Source of the DNA: Pedobacter mucosus
GTDB lineage: Bacteria; Bacteroidota; Bacteroidia; Sphingobacteriales; Sphingobacteriaceae
DNA: 64,000 nt
NCBI RefSeq assembly: GCF_022200785.1
Contig: NZ_CP087585.1
Coordinates: 2,976,001-3,040,000 of the forward strand
Reading direction: 5' to 3'
Part shown: in pieces, positions 9,304 through 17,575 of the stretch
Layout of the letters: every line of letters starts with the position of its first letter
How positions within the stretch are numbered: the stretch's first letter is position 1
Notes under the pieces: model-generated
What the model was told of the DNA's origin: nothing
Databases searched by the model: none
The model's input: the letters and a program-made list of their open reading frames with translations, nothing else
Translations under genes and position numbers: made by a program

Positions 9304-10176
9304 ATGTTAACGAGAAGAAATTTTATATTAAGCGGTAGTGTTGCAGCAGCTGCGGCACTTTTAATTCCATCTTTTGCATGTACAGCAGCGGAAAAAGTAG
9401 TTGGTTTACAGCTTTATTCTCTCAGGGATGATCTTCCAAAAGATGTTAAGGGAACTATTGAAAAGGTTGCAAATGCGGGTTTCAAAGAGGTTGAAACTTA
9501 TGGATTTTCGATAAAGGATCAATTTTGGGGCTTAACACCAACTCAGTTTAAAAAGCTTCTGGATGCCAATGGCTTAAAAGCGGTTAGCGGGCATTATAGC
9601 TTGGGTTCTTATTTAACCGATGGAAATACAGCCGAACTCAAAGCAGCAATTGATGCAGCGAAGGTTTTAGGCAGCGAATATGTTACCATCCCGTGGTTAG
9701 ATGAGAGCATCAGAAAGAATGCTGATGATTATAAAAAAATCGCTTTAAAAATGAATGAGGCTGGTAGAATGTGTACCGATTCTGGATTAAGGCTGGCTTA
9801 TCATAACCACAATTTCGAATTTGAAAAGCAAGGAGACACGACTGGTTATGAAATATTATTAAAGGAAACTGATAAAAAACTGGTCGATTTTGAATTGGAT
9901 TTATATTGGGTTGTGCGCTCTGGAAATGATCCTTCAAAACTATTTAAAGAAAACCCAGGCCGTTTTACCATGTGGCATGTAAAAGATATGGACAAAACGG
10001 ATCCAGCATTAAACGCAGAAGTGGGCACAGGCTCAATCAACTTCAAGGCTATTTTTGCTGAAGCTAAGCTTTCTGGGATGAAACATTTTTTTGTAGAACA
10101 CGAAACTAATTACAAGCCTAATCCAATTGAATCTGTTACAGCAAGCTGTGCCTATATTAAAAAAGAACTAATATAA
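9304..10176 (+). CDS. Exported sugar phosphate isomerase/epimerase-like TIM barrel (copy 1)
   Basis: 290 residues. The N-terminus LTRRNFILSGSVAAAAALLI carries a Tat-like RR followed by a hydrophobic stretch; the sequence SFAC just after it is only a weak lipobox, so lipidation is uncertain. TIM-barrel strands include VGLQLYSLRDDLPKD, YHNHNFEFEK (about 160-169), FELDLYWVVRSG and MWHVKDMD (about 223-230), FFVEHE (about 261-266). The gene directly downstream encodes a close paralogue with the same layout, indicating tandem duplication. Likely periplasmic and active on a keto-sugar; the specific reaction cannot be assigned. Confidence 0.87.
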   Translation: MLTRRNFILSGSVAAAAALLIPSFACTAAEKVVGLQLYSLRDDLPKDVKGTIEKVANAGFKEVETYGFSIKDQFWGLTPTQFKKLLDANGLKAVSGHYSLGSYLTDGNTAELKAAIDAAKVLGSEYVTIPWLDESIRKNADDYKKIALKMNEAGRMCTDSGLRLAYHNHNFEFEKQGDTTGYEILLKETDKKLVDFELDLYWVVRSGNDPSKLFKENPGRFTMWHVKDMDKTDPALNAEVGTGSINFKAIFAEAKLSGMKHFFVEHETNYKPNPIESVTASCAYIKKELI

Positions 10177-10186
10177 TTTTCTAATT

Positions 10187-11056
10187 ATGAACTCGAGAAG
10201 AACTTTTATTAAACAAGCAGGCATAGCAGCATCTGCAGCACTGTTAATTCCGTCTTTTGCATTTGATAAGGCAACAAAAAATGTTGGTTTACAACTTTAC
10301 ACGTTAAGGGAATTACTACCAAAGGATGTAAAAGGTGTTATAGAGAAAGTAGCAAATGCAGGTTATAAGGAGGTGGAGACTTATGGCTTTGCAGATGGTA
10401 AATTTTGGGGCTTAACTCCGAAAGAATTTAGCGCTTTGTTAAATGCTAACGGACTGAAAGCACCAAGCGGTCATTACCATATGGATGATTTTGTGAAAAC
10501 AGGAAACACAGATAAATTAAAGGCAGATATTGAATCGTCTGCGATTATTGGTGGCAAATATTTTACTATTGCTGGCGCACGTGTAGATGTAACAAAGGGT
10601 GCAGACGGTTTCAAAAAAATGGCTAGTGACTTTAATAAAGTAGCTGAGCTTGCTAAGGCATCAGGTTTAAAATTTGCTTATCATAACCATGATTTTGAAT
10701 TCAAAAAAATTGGTGATACTACAGGATATGAAATTTATTTAAACGATACAGATAAAAAATTGGTGAATTTTGAATTGGATTTATATTGGGTTGTCCGTTC
10801 CGGAAATGATCCTTTAAAGCTTTTCAAAGCTCATCCTGGTCGTTTCCCAATGTGGCATGTTAAAGATATGGATAAGTCAAAGCCAGAACAGAATACTGAA
10901 GTTGGTAAGGGTTCCATAGATTTTAAATCGATTTTTGCGGAAGCAAAATTATCAGGAATGACCAATTTTTTTGTTGAACATGAAAACAATTATTATCCAG
11001 ATCCAATAAGCTCTATAAAAACAAGTTGCGATTATATAAAAGCTAATTTAATTTAG
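10187..11056 (+). CDS. Exported sugar phosphate isomerase/epimerase-like TIM barrel (copy 2)
   Basis: 289 residues, closely similar to the preceding gene over the whole length: VGLQLYTLRELLPKDVKG, YHNHDFEF, FELDLYWVVRSGNDP and MWHVKDMDKS are shared almost unchanged. The Tat-like signal is NSRRTFIKQAGIAASAALLI, and the Cys present in copy 1 after the signal is Phe here (SFAFDKA), so this copy is not a lipoprotein candidate. Differences cluster in the segment around residues 60-140, where substrate loops are expected, which suggests divergence in specificity after duplication. It is the last gene of the sugar locus; the next gene runs in the opposite direction. Confidence 0.87.
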   Translation: MNSRRTFIKQAGIAASAALLIPSFAFDKATKNVGLQLYTLRELLPKDVKGVIEKVANAGYKEVETYGFADGKFWGLTPKEFSALLNANGLKAPSGHYHMDDFVKTGNTDKLKADIESSAIIGGKYFTIAGARVDVTKGADGFKKMASDFNKVAELAKASGLKFAYHNHDFEFKKIGDTTGYEIYLNDTDKKLVNFELDLYWVVRSGNDPLKLFKAHPGRFPMWHVKDMDKSKPEQNTEVGKGSIDFKSIFAEAKLSGMTNFFVEHENNYYPDPISSIKTSCDYIKANLI

Positions 11057-11079
11057 CAAAAAGATTGTAAAAAAGTTAT

Positions 11080-11147
11080 CGTCATTTCGAACGAGTTTTA
11101 GAGATAGGAATAATCATTCCATCACCTTTTTCTTATTCGAAATGACG
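11080..11147. repeat. Palindromic intergenic element
   Basis: Perfect 12-bp inverted repeat CGTCATTTCGAA / TTCGAAATGACG separated by 44 bases. It lies between converging genes, so it may work as a bidirectional terminator, and it resembles GTCATTTCGA-type palindromes that are scattered through Sphingobacteriaceae genomes. Confidence 0.6.
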
Positions 11148-11152
11148 AGTTA

Positions 11153-12169
11153 CTAATTTAACTTACCCGCCAAAACGCAAGTATTTTTGAATCTTCTCGT
11201 TTTTCCATTTATGCTGAAAATATCAGATATTATCACATAAATGCCTACCATAGCTGGTTGTCCGCCATCATTTAAGCCATCCCAAGTAATATTACCTGCT
11301 GTACCTATTGTCTGATTTTTTAAAAGTTTTCTAACTAACAATCCTTTATCCGAATAAATATTGATTGTTGCCAAACTTGAATTTTCCGCTACCTGATAGT
11401 TCATAGTTAAAACATCATCAACTCCATCATTATCAGGAGAAAACGTTCTTGGTGATAAATTAAAAAAGTCTTCGCTACCACTTGATTCTTGCGAGTTTTT
11501 GTAAGTGGGCGTTGCAAAGCCAACGGTTGCTGCAGCAGATTTAAAGTTTCCTGGAGCATTAGTTTCTACCGTAAAAGAGACTCTTTCGATTGAAATTCCA
11601 TCCTCATCCTGAATTAAAGGATGATGAATTTTAGAAACATAATCTAACCTATCAATTACTACATTATTACTCAATAGCAAAACCGATCCTTTGTCATTAT
11701 TATAAGCAGGAAGGCTCGATAACTGAATAAATTGTAAAGGAAATTTCGCTACATAATGTTGTTTTATGTTGGCTTGGTTGGTCGTAATTACCCAGTAAGA
11801 TCCGGGAGCAATTATTAACTTTGTTGCAGAAATATTTTTTATACTTGCTGGTTCACCCAAAGTATTTGCATTAGCCAACTGAAGGTCTTTCAAATCAATG
11901 TCGTGCATAGAATTATTATAGATTTCTACAAAATCTACTCCTCCAGTTTTAGGATTAAATAAAACTTCCGATATTAAAATATCCCCTTTGATCACTGTTC
12001 TTAAAGAAAACTTAAATAAATTACCGGTTAGATTTTCTTTAAAGTGTGTTTTTTTCTGCGCAAAATGCATATCAATTTTAGTCTCATTCTCGATAAAAAA
12101 ATGAAGATTAACAATTTTGAAGGCAATTTTTAGGGATAACAATAGGGATATAAGCGTAATTTTTAGCAT
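11153..12169 (-). CDS. Lamin-tail-domain secreted protein with FlgD-like C-terminus (possibly 5'-truncated)
   Basis: 338 residues from an ATG at 12169. A longer reading frame upstream exists but is antisense to the asd gene and is rejected. After a hydrophobic N-terminus (MLKITLISLLLSLKIAF) there is an unconserved-looking stretch, then a lamin-tail domain beginning GDILISEVLFNPKTGGVDF (about 70-88). A FlgD-like C-terminal module follows, with FSPDNDGVDDVLTM, TWDGLNDGGQPAMVGIY and a terminal TRRFKNTCVLAGKLN. Such C-termini are common in Bacteroidota surface/gliding-associated proteins. Family members I know are usually much longer, with extra N-terminal domains, so this copy may be a deletion remnant with a re-joined start. 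Function beyond a cell-surface location is unknown. Confidence 0.75.
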   Translation of the reverse strand: MLKITLISLLLSLKIAFKIVNLHFFIENETKIDMHFAQKKTHFKENLTGNLFKFSLRTVIKGDILISEVLFNPKTGGVDFVEIYNNSMHDIDLKDLQLANANTLGEPASIKNISATKLIIAPGSYWVITTNQANIKQHYVAKFPLQFIQLSSLPAYNNDKGSVLLLSNNVVIDRLDYVSKIHHPLIQDEDGISIERVSFTVETNAPGNFKSAAATVGFATPTYKNSQESSGSEDFFNLSPRTFSPDNDGVDDVLTMNYQVAENSSLATINIYSDKGLLVRKLLKNQTIGTAGNITWDGLNDGGQPAMVGIYVIISDIFSINGKTRRFKNTCVLAGKLN

Positions 12170-12215
12170 ATTTGGCTTATATAAATGTTTAATAAATATA
12201 ACATAAAATTTTAAA

Positions 12216-13205
12216 ATGAGAGTAGCAGTTGTTGGTGCAACCGGTTTGGTAGGCACCGTAATGTTAAAAGTATTGGAGGAAAGAAATTTCCCTTTAACAG
12301 AGTTAATTCCCGTAGCATCTGAAAAGAGTGTGGGTAAAGAAATCACGTTTAAGGGTAAGAAGTTTCCAATCGTTAGCATGGACACTGCCATTGGTATGAA
12401 ACCAGATATTGCTTTATTCTCTGCCGGTGGCGATACTTCATTGGAGCATGCACCTCGTTTTAAAGAGGCTGGAACTACAGTTATTGATAATTCATCGGCT
12501 TGGAGAATGGATCCTGCAGTAAAATTAATCGTTCCTGAAGTAAATGCGCATGAGCTTTCTATTGATAATAAAATTATTGCAAATCCTAACTGCTCAACCA
12601 TTCAAATGGTGGTAGTTTTGAAGCCTTTACACGACAAATACAAAATTAAACGCGTGGTAGTTTCTACCTACCAATCAGTAACCGGAACTGGCGTTAAAGC
12701 TGTTGAGCAGTTGATGAACGAGCGTAAAGGAATTGACGGACCAAAAGCTTATCCATACGAAATTGATTTAAATGTTCTTCCTCACATTGATGTTTTCACT
12801 GATAATGGATATACCAAAGAAGAAATGAAAATGGTTAATGAAACGAACAAAATCATGAGTGATAACAACATCAAAGTTACTGCTACTACGGTTCGTATTC
12901 CGGTAATGGGCGGTCACTCAGAATCTGTAAACATCGAATTTGAAAATGATTTTGATATTGCCGAAGTCCGTAGCATTTTAGAAAAATCGCCAGGTATAAT
13001 CGTTGTTGATGATGTAGCAAATTTAAAATACCCAATGCCAAAAGATGCACACAATAAAGACGAAGTTTTTGTTGGACGTATTCGTAGAGATGAATCTCAT
13101 CCTAAAGCGTTAAACCTTTGGATTGTTGCCGATAACTTGCGAAAAGGTGCTGCCACAAACGCTGTACAAATTGCAGAATACTTAATTCAGAAAGAATTAG
13201 TTTAA
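12216..13205 (+). CDS. asd: Aspartate-semialdehyde dehydrogenase
   Basis: 329 residues. Catalyses NADPH-dependent reduction of aspartyl phosphate to aspartate 4-semialdehyde, the branch point to lysine/diaminopimelate, threonine and methionine. The Rossmann motif is VVGATGLVGTVMLKVLEER (about 4-22); the catalytic Cys is in NPNCSTIQM (about 126-134); GGHSESVNIEFE (about 231-242) contains the family's substrate-binding His region. Length and motifs match the bacterial family, and nothing is missing. It stands alone between an opposite-strand gene and a strong terminator, so it is probably a single-gene unit. Confidence 0.96.
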   Translation: MRVAVVGATGLVGTVMLKVLEERNFPLTELIPVASEKSVGKEITFKGKKFPIVSMDTAIGMKPDIALFSAGGDTSLEHAPRFKEAGTTVIDNSSAWRMDPAVKLIVPEVNAHELSIDNKIIANPNCSTIQMVVVLKPLHDKYKIKRVVVSTYQSVTGTGVKAVEQLMNERKGIDGPKAYPYEIDLNVLPHIDVFTDNGYTKEEMKMVNETNKIMSDNNIKVTATTVRIPVMGGHSESVNIEFENDFDIAEVRSILEKSPGIIVVDDVANLKYPMPKDAHNKDEVFVGRIRRDESHPKALNLWIVADNLRKGAATNAVQIAEYLIQKELV

Positions 13206-13220
13206 AATAAATAATATTAA

Positions 13221-13256
13221 AAACCTGTGAAATTAAAATCTCACAGGTTTTTTTAT
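13221..13256 (+). terminator. Rho-independent terminator after asd
   Basis: Perfect 10-bp stem AAACCTGTGA / TCACAGGTTT (13221-13230, 13241-13250) with a 10-base loop, followed by a run of T. The annotated start of the next gene (ATG at 13255) lies immediately at its 3' edge. Confidence 0.88.
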
Positions 13257-13872
13257 GCAATTTAAAATGGTAAAAAAGATTCCTATTGCCTTAATTTACG
13301 CTAGATTGTTTTTAGGCATCTGGATTATATTATTAAGTTTATTCGAGGTAAATCATTACTCCTTTTGGGCAATTACACTTTTATCAATTGGTTTATTAAC
13401 TGATGTTTTTGACGGAATTATAGCTAGAAAATTAAATATTTCATCAGAAAAATTAAGGCGTTTAGATTCAAGTGTCGATCAGATTTTTTTTATCTCTGTT
13501 GCCATTGCTGCTTACATTCAATGTCCAGATTTTTTCAAAGCAAATTATACAAAACTCATCATTCTTCTCAGCGCAGAACTGCTCATATATGTTTTTAGCT
13601 TCATTAAATTCAGAAAAGAAATTGCAACGCATTCCATTGGAGCAAAAATCTGGACACTATTTTTATTCGCGACGCTTGTTGAAATCATGGTTCATTGTAA
13701 ATCTACTGTACTGTTTGAACTTTGTTTGTGGATCGGACTGGCAACCAGAATAGAAATTTTAGCCATCACATTTACTTTAAGAAAATGGACAAATGATGTT
13801 CCGACCATTTATCATGCTGTAAAACTGAGACAAGGCAAAGAAATTAAACGCAACGAACTTTTTAATGGATAA
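13255..13872 (+). CDS. CDP-alcohol phosphatidyltransferase-like membrane protein
   Basis: 205 residues with several hydrophobic segments. The CDP-alcohol phosphotransferase signature is recognisable: DVFDGIIAR, then after eight residues LRRLDSSVD (about residues 44-69), giving all four Asp residues at correct spacing. The second conserved Gly of the motif is replaced by Leu. The family makes phosphatidylglycerol phosphate, phosphatidylserine and similar lipids; the substitution makes the specific product, and perhaps activity, uncertain. Two in-frame ATGs (13255 and 13267) are possible; the first overlaps the T-tract of the asd terminator, so 13267 may be the real start. No partner genes are nearby. 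Confidence 0.75.
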   Translation: MQFKMVKKIPIALIYARLFLGIWIILLSLFEVNHYSFWAITLLSIGLLTDVFDGIIARKLNISSEKLRRLDSSVDQIFFISVAIAAYIQCPDFFKANYTKLIILLSAELLIYVFSFIKFRKEIATHSIGAKIWTLFLFATLVEIMVHCKSTVLFELCLWIGLATRIEILAITFTLRKWTNDVPTIYHAVKLRQGKEIKRNELFNG

Positions 13873-13930
13873 TACTGTACAATTGTATTTGCCTTCAATT
13901 TTTGATTAAGGCTTATAAAATTTAGTATTT

Positions 13931-14155
13931 GTTTTGGAAAGCAATGGCAGTAGCTTTTTGGTTATGCCAGCCCCGCTCCCGCTTCTGCCGATTGAAGAAA
14001 TCGGCATCACGCTTTGATCGGGTTTAATTGGCTTAAATAGTAATTTATACTGCGTAGAACACACCCGACTGACAGCGGTATTCTTATCTTTTTATCAGAA
14101 TTAAGCAAATGCGGGAACCTTGATACCAAAGAATCACAAATTTTGCTTTTCAAAA
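13931..14155. repeat. Pair of dispersed-repeat copies in opposite orientations
   Basis: This 398-base gap (13873-14270) holds no gene. At 13931-14026 is a plus-oriented copy of a repeat whose landmarks are TTTTGGAAAGCAATGGCAG, CCCCGC, an internal inverted repeat (GCCGATTGAAGAAATCGGC) and GATCGGGTTTA. At about 14048-14155 is a degenerate copy in reverse orientation (ACCCGACTGACAGCGGT at its near end, ACCAAAGAATCAC and TTTGCTTTTCAAAA at its far end). Together they form a large imperfect palindrome. The same landmarks recur at 17576-17676, 27111-27215 and in the array at 56616-57545. Confidence 0.65.
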
Positions 14156-14239
14156 AAACATCAAATATATTAGCTAATCATCGTTTTAAAAACTTCCATT
14201 AAACGTATATAATAAGTAGGCTCAGGTTTCAAATAATTT

Positions 14240-14247
14240 TATCTTTG
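14240..14247 (+). promoter_or_regulatory. Candidate -7 promoter box for the PBP4-type gene
   Basis: TATCTTTG matches the Bacteroidota -7 consensus TAnnTTTG, 23 bases before the ATG at 14271. No clear TTTG -33 element lies at the usual spacing, so confidence is moderate. Confidence 0.45.
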
Positions 14248-14270
14248 TTAGTCTTCAAGAGATAAAATTT

Positions 14271-15680
14271 ATGCGTTTAAGAACATATTTCCTATTAATC
14301 TTCATATTTTCTACAAACTTTGTTAATGCACAAAGCAAGATCCAAAATCTTAGTAAAGCATTTAACAAATTACTAAACGATGATCAGGCAAAACATGCAA
14401 TAACATCGCTTTGCGTTTTAGATGCAAAAACTGGAAAAGTACTTTTTGCACATAATGAACAAGTTGGTATGGCAACTGCCTCCACCTTAAAAACAATAAC
14501 TGCGGCGACGGCTTTTAGCATTTTAGGTAAAGATTTTCAATATCAAACCACTTTAGCATATAGTGGAAACATCACAAATGATGGAACATTGCAAGGAAAC
14601 TTAATTGTTATCGGAAGTGGCGACCCAACGCTAGGTTCTTGGCGTTATCAAAATAAAGAAAACACCGTTCTTACACAATGGGTTAATGCGATAAGAGCTG
14701 CTGGTATTAAAAAAATTGAAGGTGCAATTATTGGCGATGATCGCATCTTTGGAACGCAAACTACACCCGAAGGTTGGGTTTGGCAGGATATTGGGAACTA
14801 TTATGGTGCTGGTACTTCTGGATTATCATGGAGAGAAAATCAGTTTGATATACATTTAAAACCTGGAAACAAGTTAACTGATGAGGTTAAGGTTGTTAAA
14901 ACCGTTCCAGATATGCCATATGTTAAAATAGTTAATGAATTAAAAACCGGAAGTTCAGGCACAGGCGATCATGCTTACGCTTTTATTCCGCCTTATTCAA
15001 ATATTGGCTATTTACGTGGAAGTTGGGGAATGGGAATTGGCAAAACTGGTATATCTGTTGCCCTACCTGATCCTGCTTTTGACTGCGCTTTTCGTTTACA
15101 AGATACGCTAAAGCGACTGGGTATCGTAAGCAGTTTACCAGCCACCACAACTCGTTTAATGATTTTAAACAATCAGCCAATACCTACAGTAACGCAAAAA
15201 ATAAGCACCATTAATTCGCCAACTTTAAGTGAAATTACCTATTGGTTTATGAAGAAAAGCATTAATCTTTATGGTGAAACGCTATTAAAAACAATAGCAT
15301 TTAAATCTGGAAAAGTCGGCACTACAGCAAAAGGCGTAGAAACGGAAGTAAATTTTTGGGCAACAAAAGGAATAGATAAAAGTGCTCTAAATATTATCGA
15401 TGGTAGCGGACTTTCGCCTGGAAATCGCATTACAACTTCAGCAATGGCTAATATTTTATATTTGGCGCAGAAAGAAGATTGGTTTTCAGAATATTATAAG
15501 GCACTTCCTGACCACAATGGAATGAAAATAAAAAGCGGAACGATCAATGATGTTTCTGCCTTCTCGGGTTATCACACAGATTCTTCAGGAAACAAATACA
15601 TCATTGTAATTAGCATAAACAACTATACTGGAAGTGGAATTAATAAAAAGCTATTCGGTGTTTTGGATGAATTAAAATAA
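14271..15680 (+). CDS. dacB: D-alanyl-D-alanine carboxypeptidase/endopeptidase (PBP4, peptidase S13)
   Basis: 469-residue periplasmic penicillin-binding protein. The signal peptide ends near FVNAQ. The SxxK nucleophile motif is STLK (within MATASTLKTITAATAF, about 71-86), the SxN motif is SIN (KKSINLYGETLLK, about 330-342), and the KTG-type motif is KSGT (MKIKSGTINDVSAFSGYH, about 419-436). The long insertion between SxxK and SxN is typical of the PBP4 class. Expected role: trimming D-Ala or cleaving peptidoglycan cross-links. A GNAT acetyltransferase gene follows after 32 bp on the same strand. Confidence 0.93.
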   Translation: MRLRTYFLLIFIFSTNFVNAQSKIQNLSKAFNKLLNDDQAKHAITSLCVLDAKTGKVLFAHNEQVGMATASTLKTITAATAFSILGKDFQYQTTLAYSGNITNDGTLQGNLIVIGSGDPTLGSWRYQNKENTVLTQWVNAIRAAGIKKIEGAIIGDDRIFGTQTTPEGWVWQDIGNYYGAGTSGLSWRENQFDIHLKPGNKLTDEVKVVKTVPDMPYVKIVNELKTGSSGTGDHAYAFIPPYSNIGYLRGSWGMGIGKTGISVALPDPAFDCAFRLQDTLKRLGIVSSLPATTTRLMILNNQPIPTVTQKISTINSPTLSEITYWFMKKSINLYGETLLKTIAFKSGKVGTTAKGVETEVNFWATKGIDKSALNIIDGSGLSPGNRITTSAMANILYLAQKEDWFSEYYKALPDHNGMKIKSGTINDVSAFSGYHTDSSGNKYIIVISINNYTGSGINKKLFGVLDELK

Positions 15681-15712
15681 TTTCGAAATTTAAATGATTA
15701 ATAATTAGAACT

Positions 15713-16225
15713 ATGCAATTTATCCTACGCCCTTTTTTATTAAATGATGTTGACTCTTTAGTAAAATATGCGAATAATTTGAACGTTTCTAAACACCTTA
15801 CTAATAAATTTCCTTTTCCTTATACAGATAAAGATGCCGAAGCTTTTATAGAAATAGCATTAAGTCATGAACCCTTGCAAATTAAAGCGATAGTAATTAA
15901 TGGTGAAGCTGTTGGTTCAATTGGTGTACATCCATTAGCAGATATCTATAGTAAAAATGCCGAATTGGGTTACTGGATTGCAGAACCATTTTGGGACAAT
16001 GGAATTGTTGCTGAAGCTGTTAAGGAAATGCTTAAATATGGTTTCGAAACATTTAATATTCAGCGCATTTTTGCGAGAACAACACATGTAAATTTATCCT
16101 CGCAGCAGGTTTTAAAAAAATCAGGGTTTGTTTTAGAGGCAAAGTTAAAAGGCACGATTTTTAAATATGATGAGTATTTTGATGAATTAATTTTTGCCTT
16201 TAGAAAAAATCAAATGGTTATTTAA
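15713..16225 (+). CDS. GNAT-family N-acetyltransferase (RimJ/RimL-like)
   Basis: 170 residues. The RimJ/RimL-type start (FILRPFLLNDVDSLVKYANN), the central AELGYWIAEPFWDNGIVAEAV block (about 83-103) that forms the acetyl-CoA-binding pyrophosphate loop region, and the QRIFARTTHVNLSSQQVLKK segment (about 119-138) identify the family. Substrates of this branch range from protein N-termini to small amines, so no specific acceptor is assigned. The stop is one base from the start of the esterase gene, indicating coupling. Confidence 0.88.
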   Translation: MQFILRPFLLNDVDSLVKYANNLNVSKHLTNKFPFPYTDKDAEAFIEIALSHEPLQIKAIVINGEAVGSIGVHPLADIYSKNAELGYWIAEPFWDNGIVAEAVKEMLKYGFETFNIQRIFARTTHVNLSSQQVLKKSGFVLEAKLKGTIFKYDEYFDELIFAFRKNQMVI

Positions 16226-16226
16226 G

Positions 16227-17351
16227 ATGTTTAAGATTTTCATATTATTTGTATTTATACTTCCTTGTACTGTTAAGGCACAATTTAAGGTAGATTTTAC
16301 AGTTCATATTCCAAAGGAAACAAACGATAGTTTATTTATTGCCGGAAACTTTAATAATTGGAATCCTAAGAGTAACAGCTATTATCTTACAAAGAAAGAT
16401 AGCCTAAACTATTTTATTAGATTGAATCTGTCTGAAGGAGTTCAAGAATTTAAAGTTACGCGGGGAAGCTGGGATAAAGTAGAATCTAAAAAGGATGGCA
16501 AACCTATTGCAAACAGAACAATAAATTTAAATGTTGATACGGTTATGGAAATCAATATTGAAAATTGGGCTGATAATTTCAAGCAGGTTAAAGAGTTATA
16601 TCGTTTCGGTGATCATGTTCATATTGTTGATTCTAGTTTCTATATCCCTCAATTGGATAAACACCGACAAATTTGGATTTATTTGCCGAAGGATTATGCA
16701 AAATCGAAAAAGAAATATCCGGTAATTTATATGCAGGATGGCCAGAATTTATTTCACGCCAACCCTCCACGACCAGATGAATGGGCGGTTGATTCCGTAA
16801 TTGATAGTTTGATTAAAGATGGATCAAAAGAAATGATTATTGTTGGTATCGACCATGGAGGTAAAGATCGCTTAATTGAATACAATCCTTATGACAGTCA
16901 GTATGGCAAGGGCGAAGGCAAAGCTTATGTTTCTTTTTTGGTTGAAACCTTAAAACCATTTATTGATAAAAACTACCGCACTTTAGCTGAACCAAAAAAC
17001 ACATCGGTTGCTGGCAGCTCAATGGGAGGTTTAATTTCGATGTATGCGATACTAAAATATCCTAAAATTTTTGGTTCTGCGGGCGTATTTAGTCCTGCAT
17101 TTTGGTTGGCACCGAAAATTTATGATGATCTTACTTTGAGTTTACCAAGTTTAACCAATAGCAAAATATTTTTTGTTGCCGGAGATAAAGAAGGACCAGC
17201 CATGGTGCGTGATATGAAAAAGGTTTATGACATCTTAAACCCAAATGGTACAAATAAAAATATTGTTTTTAACGAAAAAGAAGATGGAAAGCACACTGAA
17301 TGGTTTTGGCATCGGGAGTTTATATCATTTTATAAATTTATAGAGAAATAG
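16227..17351 (+). CDS. Secreted alpha/beta hydrolase (esterase-D/enterochelin-esterase-like) with N-terminal CBM48-like domain
   Basis: 374 residues from the ATG at 16227; an upstream in-frame ATG at 16194 lies inside the previous gene and would destroy the signal peptide (MFKIFILFVFILPCTVKAQ). Residues about 20-110 form an E-set/CBM48-like domain with IAGNFNNWNP. The catalytic domain starts around RQIWIYLPKDY, with the nucleophile elbow SVAGSSMGGLISMY (Ser at about 267) and a late His in KHTEWFWHREF. Such proteins hydrolyse esters of sugars or siderophores; the substrate is unknown. A 12-bp stem-loop lies about 90 bases downstream. Confidence 0.87.
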   Translation: MFKIFILFVFILPCTVKAQFKVDFTVHIPKETNDSLFIAGNFNNWNPKSNSYYLTKKDSLNYFIRLNLSEGVQEFKVTRGSWDKVESKKDGKPIANRTINLNVDTVMEINIENWADNFKQVKELYRFGDHVHIVDSSFYIPQLDKHRQIWIYLPKDYAKSKKKYPVIYMQDGQNLFHANPPRPDEWAVDSVIDSLIKDGSKEMIIVGIDHGGKDRLIEYNPYDSQYGKGEGKAYVSFLVETLKPFIDKNYRTLAEPKNTSVAGSSMGGLISMYAILKYPKIFGSAGVFSPAFWLAPKIYDDLTLSLPSLTNSKIFFVAGDKEGPAMVRDMKKVYDILNPNGTNKNIVFNEKEDGKHTEWFWHREFISFYKFIEK

Positions 17352-17380
17352 ATTATTTGTTTTGGCTATTTTTTTAAAAC

Positions 17381-17471
17381 CCCTTGACTGAAGTCAAGGG
17401 CAATGAAATGAAGTCAAGGGCAATGAATTGAGTAAATTGCGATTAGATGGAGTGCCTTTCCATCTAATCGC
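17381..17471. repeat. Two hairpins downstream of the esterase gene
   Basis: Within the 420-base non-coding gap 17352-17770. CCCTTGACT / AGTCAAGGG (17381-17389, 17392-17400) is followed by a second GAAGTCAAGGGCAATGAA unit, and then by a perfect 12-bp stem GCGATTAGATGG / CCATCTAATCGC (17439-17450, 17460-17471) with a 9-base loop. No T-tract follows either hairpin, so they look more like palindromic repeats than a terminator. Confidence 0.55.
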
Positions 17472-17575
17472 CGTCAGTTTTAACACGAGGAACCCTTATA
17501 AGAAATTCGCTTCCTTCCGTTGCGAATTATGTTAAGCTTATGGTTGCTTACCTAGGAATTCCTGAACGAATTTCC

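Noticed and set aside
12170..12601. N-terminal extension of the minus-strand lamin-tail reading frame
   Set aside because: It is antisense to the start of asd, whose protein matches its family throughout; the ATG at 12169 is the sensible start.
16194..16226. Upstream start for the esterase gene
   Set aside because: It lies inside the preceding acetyltransferase gene and would place the signal peptide internally.
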